Shown in pieces: positions 61,044 through 64,000 of a stretch of 64,000 bases of DNA. The notes beneath the pieces are model-generated. The model had not been told where the DNA came from. It searched no databases and saw only the letters and a list, made by a program, of their open reading frames with translations. A program made the translations under genes and the position numbers. Position 1 is the first letter of the stretch; each line of letters opens with the position of its first letter. Origin of the DNA: Cytobacillus oceanisediminis 2691 (GTDB lineage: Bacteria; Bacillota; Bacilli; Bacillales; Cytobacillaceae); assembly GCF_007678455.1 (NCBI RefSeq), contig NZ_VEEP01000006.1:278001-342000 (forward strand). The letters run 5' to 3'.

Positions 61044-61795
61044 TCATGATAGTAAACTAGCCGGGTTGGACAATCCACGCTTGCCTAACATCTTGCGTGA
61101 GATGATCTGGTTGTCCGACTCGTTGTAGTACTGTGCATAAGGAGATCGGGTCGCGCTGTATTCCTTATGAAGGACATTGGACAGACCTTCGTACAGGTAC
61201 ATTGTTTCCTTGTGGTACACATGATCCTGGTCATTCTCGCCGAATTTTTTGTACAGGCCATTCTTGCCCTGTCCCGGGTTGTTGAATTGGCCGTTGCCGG
61301 ATTTGGCGTTGTCGTTGCAGTTGGCTTTGCCTTTTCCTTTTTCCTGCCCTTTTTTCAGGCAGTCGAAATCCTTCCTAGACATTTCTTCCCGGTAGATGCG
61401 GCGTTCCATTCCGTCATAGGAGTAGCCGACGTAGCTTTCATCCTCGAACTCGACGAGTGTCAGCTGGTCCCTGTTGTTGTAGCTGTACTGGACTGTACCT
61501 TGCCTTCACTGTTTGTCTTGGAGATGACATTGCCATTGTCGTCATATTCATAACGCTCTTTTCCGCCTGTCTGCAGCTGGTTCATCGCGTTATACGTGTA
61601 TTCGGTGGCTCCTTCGTCATCCGTCATCGTCAGCCTGTTTCCGGCTGAATCGTAGGTGTACTTGACTTTGCTTTGTGGATTGACTAAGTAATCTGGCAGG
61701 TCATCCACTGGTCCGTCGCTCAAGTTAAGTAAATGGATTTTGCCAGTAGTTTTGATTAGTTGTTTATAAAAAAACCTTGAAAGGCATAAAGCCAA
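61044..61795 (-). pseudogene. Orphan Rhs core fragment, frameshifted
   Basis: The minus strand codes for Rhs/YD repeats in two frames: KVKYTYDSAGNRLTMTDDEGATEYTYNAMNQLQTG followed, after a shift near 61490, by DQLTLVEFEDESYVGYSYDGMERRIYRE. The insertion of about 2 nt near KVQSS breaks the frame. It ends at RKMLGKRGLSNPASLLS, whose DNA (61060-61097) matches the edge of the main Rhs gene at 63963-64000; beyond that point no toxin tip follows. It is a displaced 3' core piece left after tip exchange. Confidence 0.85.
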
Positions 61796-61807
61796 TCAAG
61801 GTTTTTA
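61768..61807 (-). terminator. Terminator after the SUKH immunity gene
   Basis: AAAACCTTGA (61771-61780) and TCAAGGTTTT (61796-61805) pair around AAGGCATAAAGCCAA, with A and T tracts. Confidence 0.85.
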
Positions 61808-61871
61808 ACCAAGCTTTCGTTTTATAAATTTTTAGTACATTCTTACTTCCTCTTACTTAATGTAATTATTA

Positions 61872-62309
61872 TTACCAGAGAAATTTTTCTACACCAACTT
61901 TATCAATAAAAAAATCGTTCAAAGTTGGTGCTATCTTTACAGCGGTTTCTTCATCTAGGTCACCAAAACCAGTTAAATATAGACCAAATCCATCATTACC
62001 ATTTAGAAGCAATAATGCCATATCACCGCTATCATCACCAATTACTAACGAATTAGGGATATTTTTTTGAACTTCATATGCCTCATTTAGTTCAATAACA
62101 CCATTCATCCCGGTAATCCCCCAAACTCTAATCAATTTACCATTTTTTACCATTATTTCCACATCAGTTGCATCTTGTAAAAAACTAATATAATCCAATG
62201 GTAAACTTACAGGTGAAAATGCCTGAAGTTGCTTTATTTCGTCATCTGTTGCCGGCCTATCCTTTGTCTCTATTGTGTATATTTTATTTAATCTATCAAA
62301 TATACCCAT
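61872..62309 (-). CDS. SMI1/KNR4 (SUKH) family immunity protein
   Basis: A 145-aa SUKH-fold protein: IKQLQAFSPVSLPLDYISFLQDATD near 25-50 and IPNSLVIGDDSGDMALLLL near 85-102. SUKH proteins are the commonest immunity partners of Rhs/polymorphic nuclease toxins. The ATG overlaps the Rhs stop codon (TAATG), so it is translated together with the toxin and should neutralise it. Confidence 0.85.
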   Translation of the reverse strand: MGIFDRLNKIYTIETKDRPATDDEIKQLQAFSPVSLPLDYISFLQDATDVEIMVKNGKLIRVWGITGMNGVIELNEAYEVQKNIPNSLVIGDDSGDMALLLLNGNDGFGLYLTGFGDLDEETAVKIAPTLNDFFIDKVGVEKFLW

Positions 62310-64000
62310 TAATAATCAATCCTTTTGTAAGGTACTTTTAGTTTATCAAACATATTATATTGTTGTTCTAAAACCCCTTCAATAGTTGAACGATTATATC
62401 CTGCTTTTGTAAAATCATCCACTAAATACTGTAATTCATCTTGTAAGGAAGAACTCCACTTGCCTTGTCCTGATGCAACCCTTGCATTCCTTCTAGCATT
62501 TTGTGAATTGCTTATTAAAGTATGTGGTAACCCTTTTCCTGTTTCGATAGTCACTGTTGGAGCAAGATCAGGGTTATAACCATATTGACTAAGGTTGTTC
62601 TTTGCCCATTCCTGCTGTAATCCATGATGAGACTGTAATCTGCCTTCATTTGGTCCAACAACTCTAGGCTTTGGCTGTGCGCCTTTATGTGTTTTATTAA
62701 ATAAAGCATAGTTAACCTCATCCGTACCCTTTGAAAAATTAATATATCCATTCTGATTTGAAACATATCTACCAATATTTCCATTTTTAACAAAATTCGT
62801 CGTTGATTTTGAAACTGTTCCTAAGGTACGTACAGATCTTACCCCGGCTCCAGTTAAACTGCCAGATAATAAGTCTATTGCTATTTCGCCTACTATATCT
62901 GGTTTACCGTTCCCGGTAATTTCACTGAGAATACTAGCTGGTATATCGTTAGGTCCGTAAACCATTAACTGGTTTTCATAATAGGACCAGAATACATTTC
63001 CACCTTTATCTCTGAGAATTCCGTTCGAATCGGTATATGACTGATTAATCGCATTTAAATAGCTTCTTATTCCAGCAATCTCTTTTTCCGAGAATCCGGT
63101 GGCATACTGATTGGAAGGACCATAAACCTGGCTAGTCCTAAATTGCTTCATAAGTTCTTTTTCTAGTTGCTGATATTGATACGGCAACGAAACATCTACC
63201 GAGACAAGCTTTGCATCCGCCGGGAACCCGACCATCGCCCTGATCTTCTCCTGGTTCCCTTTAGCAATTTCCTCTGCGGAGATGAAGACGTCCCACTGGT
63301 AGGTTTCTGTTTCCGAGAATGATTGCTCCCTTGGATCATGAAGCCGTTTGAAAATATCATCCTGAATCAGAATCGTCGTGTACTGGTAATACCACGTCGT
63401 GGTGAATGACTGACGGTATGTGTCAGTGATTCCATCCTTCGCTGTGCTTGTGTTGACCAGGACGATCTCCGATGGCACTGGTTTCGGTGATGTGCCCGGG
63501 TAGACTGGCTCCCAATTTTCATAGGTGTTGGTACCCACCTGGATCAGGTTGGTCTCCCCTGCTTTCACCCATGCTGGAACTGCTGCTCCGAATAAATCTT
63601 CTGCCATATGCCCCGTTGGATCCCACTGGTTGACCGGGTTGTTCATGACATAGGAATAGCGGTTCAGTGTCTGGGTCTGGCTTACATCACCAGGATAGGT
63701 GTCTTCGCTCATGAATCGGGCCGCGCCCGGGTTGTACCAGCGGGCGTTCATGTCGACCAAACCGGACTTCCCGTCGTAGCGCATGCCGGTGTAGCCATGA
63801 TAGTTGTATGGCGTCGTCGTGCCGGTGAAGATGCTGCCGAACGCGTCGTAGCGGTAACGCTCGATGATGTCGCCGTGGCGGTCGGTCACCTCGGACACTG
63901 CGCGTGTGCCGTCATACTGGTAGTAAAGCATGCCGCCGGTTGTTTTCAGAGCCGGGTCGTGTGCCGGGTTGGACAATCCATGCATGCCGAACATCTTGCG
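62309..64000 (-). CDS. Rhs polymorphic toxin, 3' part, with SHH-type nuclease tip (5' end beyond the window)
   Basis: The frame is open from the right edge (R-K-M-F-G...) to a stop at 62309, about 563 codons. The Rhs core end is clear: MLYYQYDGTRAVSEVTDRHG, GYTGMRYDGKSGLVDMNARWYNPGAARFMSEDTYPGD and LNRYSYVMNNPVNQWDPTGH, the conserved cleavage-associated hallmark. The tip begins soon after. Its last 140 residues contain GRLQSHHGLQQEWAKNNL, an SHH signature of the HNH/EndoVII toxin group. It is probably a DNase delivered to competing cells. The immunity gene follows directly. Confidence 0.88.
   Translation of the reverse strand, partial: RKMFGMHGLSNPAHDPALKTTGGMLYYQYDGTRAVSEVTDRHGDIIERYRYDAFGSIFTGTTTPYNYHGYTGMRYDGKSGLVDMNARWYNPGAARFMSEDTYPGDVSQTQTLNRYSYVMNNPVNQWDPTGHMAEDLFGAAVPAWVKAGETNLIQVGTNTYENWEPVYPGTSPKPVPSEIVLVNTSTAKDGITDTYRQSFTTTWYYQYTTILIQDDIFKRLHDPREQSFSETETYQWDVFISAEEIAKGNQEKIRAMVGFPADAKLVSVDVSLPYQYQQLEKELMKQFRTSQVYGPSNQYATGFSEKEIAGIRSYLNAINQSYTDSNGILRDKGGNVFWSYYENQLMVYGPNDIPASILSEITGNGKPDIVGEIAIDLLSGSLTGAGVRSVRTLGTVSKSTTNFVKNGNIGRYVSNQNGYINFSKGTDEVNYALFNKTHKGAQPKPRVVGPNEGRLQSHHGLQQEWAKNNLSQYGYNPDLAPTVTIETGKGLPHTLISNSQNARRNARVASGQGKWSSSLQDELQYLVDDFTKAGYNRSTIEGVLEQQYNMFDKLKVPYKRIDY

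Noticed and set aside
61167..61553. 128-aa plus-strand frame in the Rhs fragment
   Set aside because: Antisense shadow of YD-repeat coding sequence.

Overview
The window looks like the chromosome of a Gram-positive, motile Bacillaceae member (Bacillus, Mesobacillus or Neobacillus type). The evidence is strong AGGAGG ribosome binding sites, frequent TTG and GTG starts, Firmicute-type lipoproteins, and a gene order at 47-60 kb that recalls the B. subtilis ywq/ywp region: ywqB and ywqA, ssbB, ywpF, fabZ (ywpB), flhP, flhO, mbl. The genus cannot be fixed from the sequence alone.

Region by region. 0-3.3 kb: an IclR regulator and a tripartite tricarboxylate transporter binding protein (cut by the window edge), divergent from two short-chain dehydrogenases, one KduD-like. 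A perfect palindrome in front of iclR is a likely operator. 3.7-11.5 kb: one catabolic operon on the minus strand with an MtlR/BglG-type PTS regulator, PTS EIIA, EIIB and EIIC (UlaA-like), a phosphotriesterase-fold hydrolase, a creatininase-family hydrolase, a KDPG-type aldolase and an SIS sugar isomerase. It has a dyad operator at its promoter and an internal terminator. 11.5-16.4 kb: accessory DNA with a truncated tyrosine recombinase, an exported D-aminoacylase-like amidohydrolase, a complete IS3-type element with a -1 frameshift signal, and a possible IS21-type end. 16.5-18.9 kb: a compact lipase, helical partner and lipoprotein module resembling type VII secreted lipase toxins with reversed domain order.

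19-39 kb: a large exopolysaccharide or capsule operon on the minus strand. In transcription order it holds ywqC/ywqD/ywqE-type tyrosine kinase and phosphatase genes, a structured leader that fits the eps-associated RNA (EAR), an EpsC/PglF-type dehydratase, an aminotransferase, a PglC-type initiating sugar transferase, a GNAT acetyltransferase, a second PLP-dependent enzyme, a FemAB-like protein, a WbuB-like glycosyltransferase, capE-capF-capG for UDP-L-FucNAc, a decayed nucleotide-sugar dehydrogenase, two glycosyltransferases, Wzy, an acetyltransferase and Wzx. The distal part is clearly more AT-rich than its flanks, as expected of a horizontally exchanged serotype block. A terminator inside the operon lies downstream of the EAR.

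39-47 kb: envelope genes, namely an SGNH-like protein, a LysM-NlpC/P60 endopeptidase, a cell-wall-binding-repeat protein, an ECF sigma factor with a membrane partner, and a YknX/YknW-like pair without ABC genes. 47-60 kb: the ywq/ywp-like housekeeping block (SWIM protein, SNF2 helicase, a second cell-wall-binding protein, SSB, YwpF, FabZ, FlhP, FlhO, Mbl), with an array of five 21-bp-spaced motifs downstream of fabZ. 61-64 kb: the 3' end of an Rhs polymorphic toxin gene with an SHH-type nuclease tip, its SUKH-type immunity gene, and a frameshifted orphan Rhs core fragment left by tip exchange.

No rRNA, tRNA or CRISPR array was seen.
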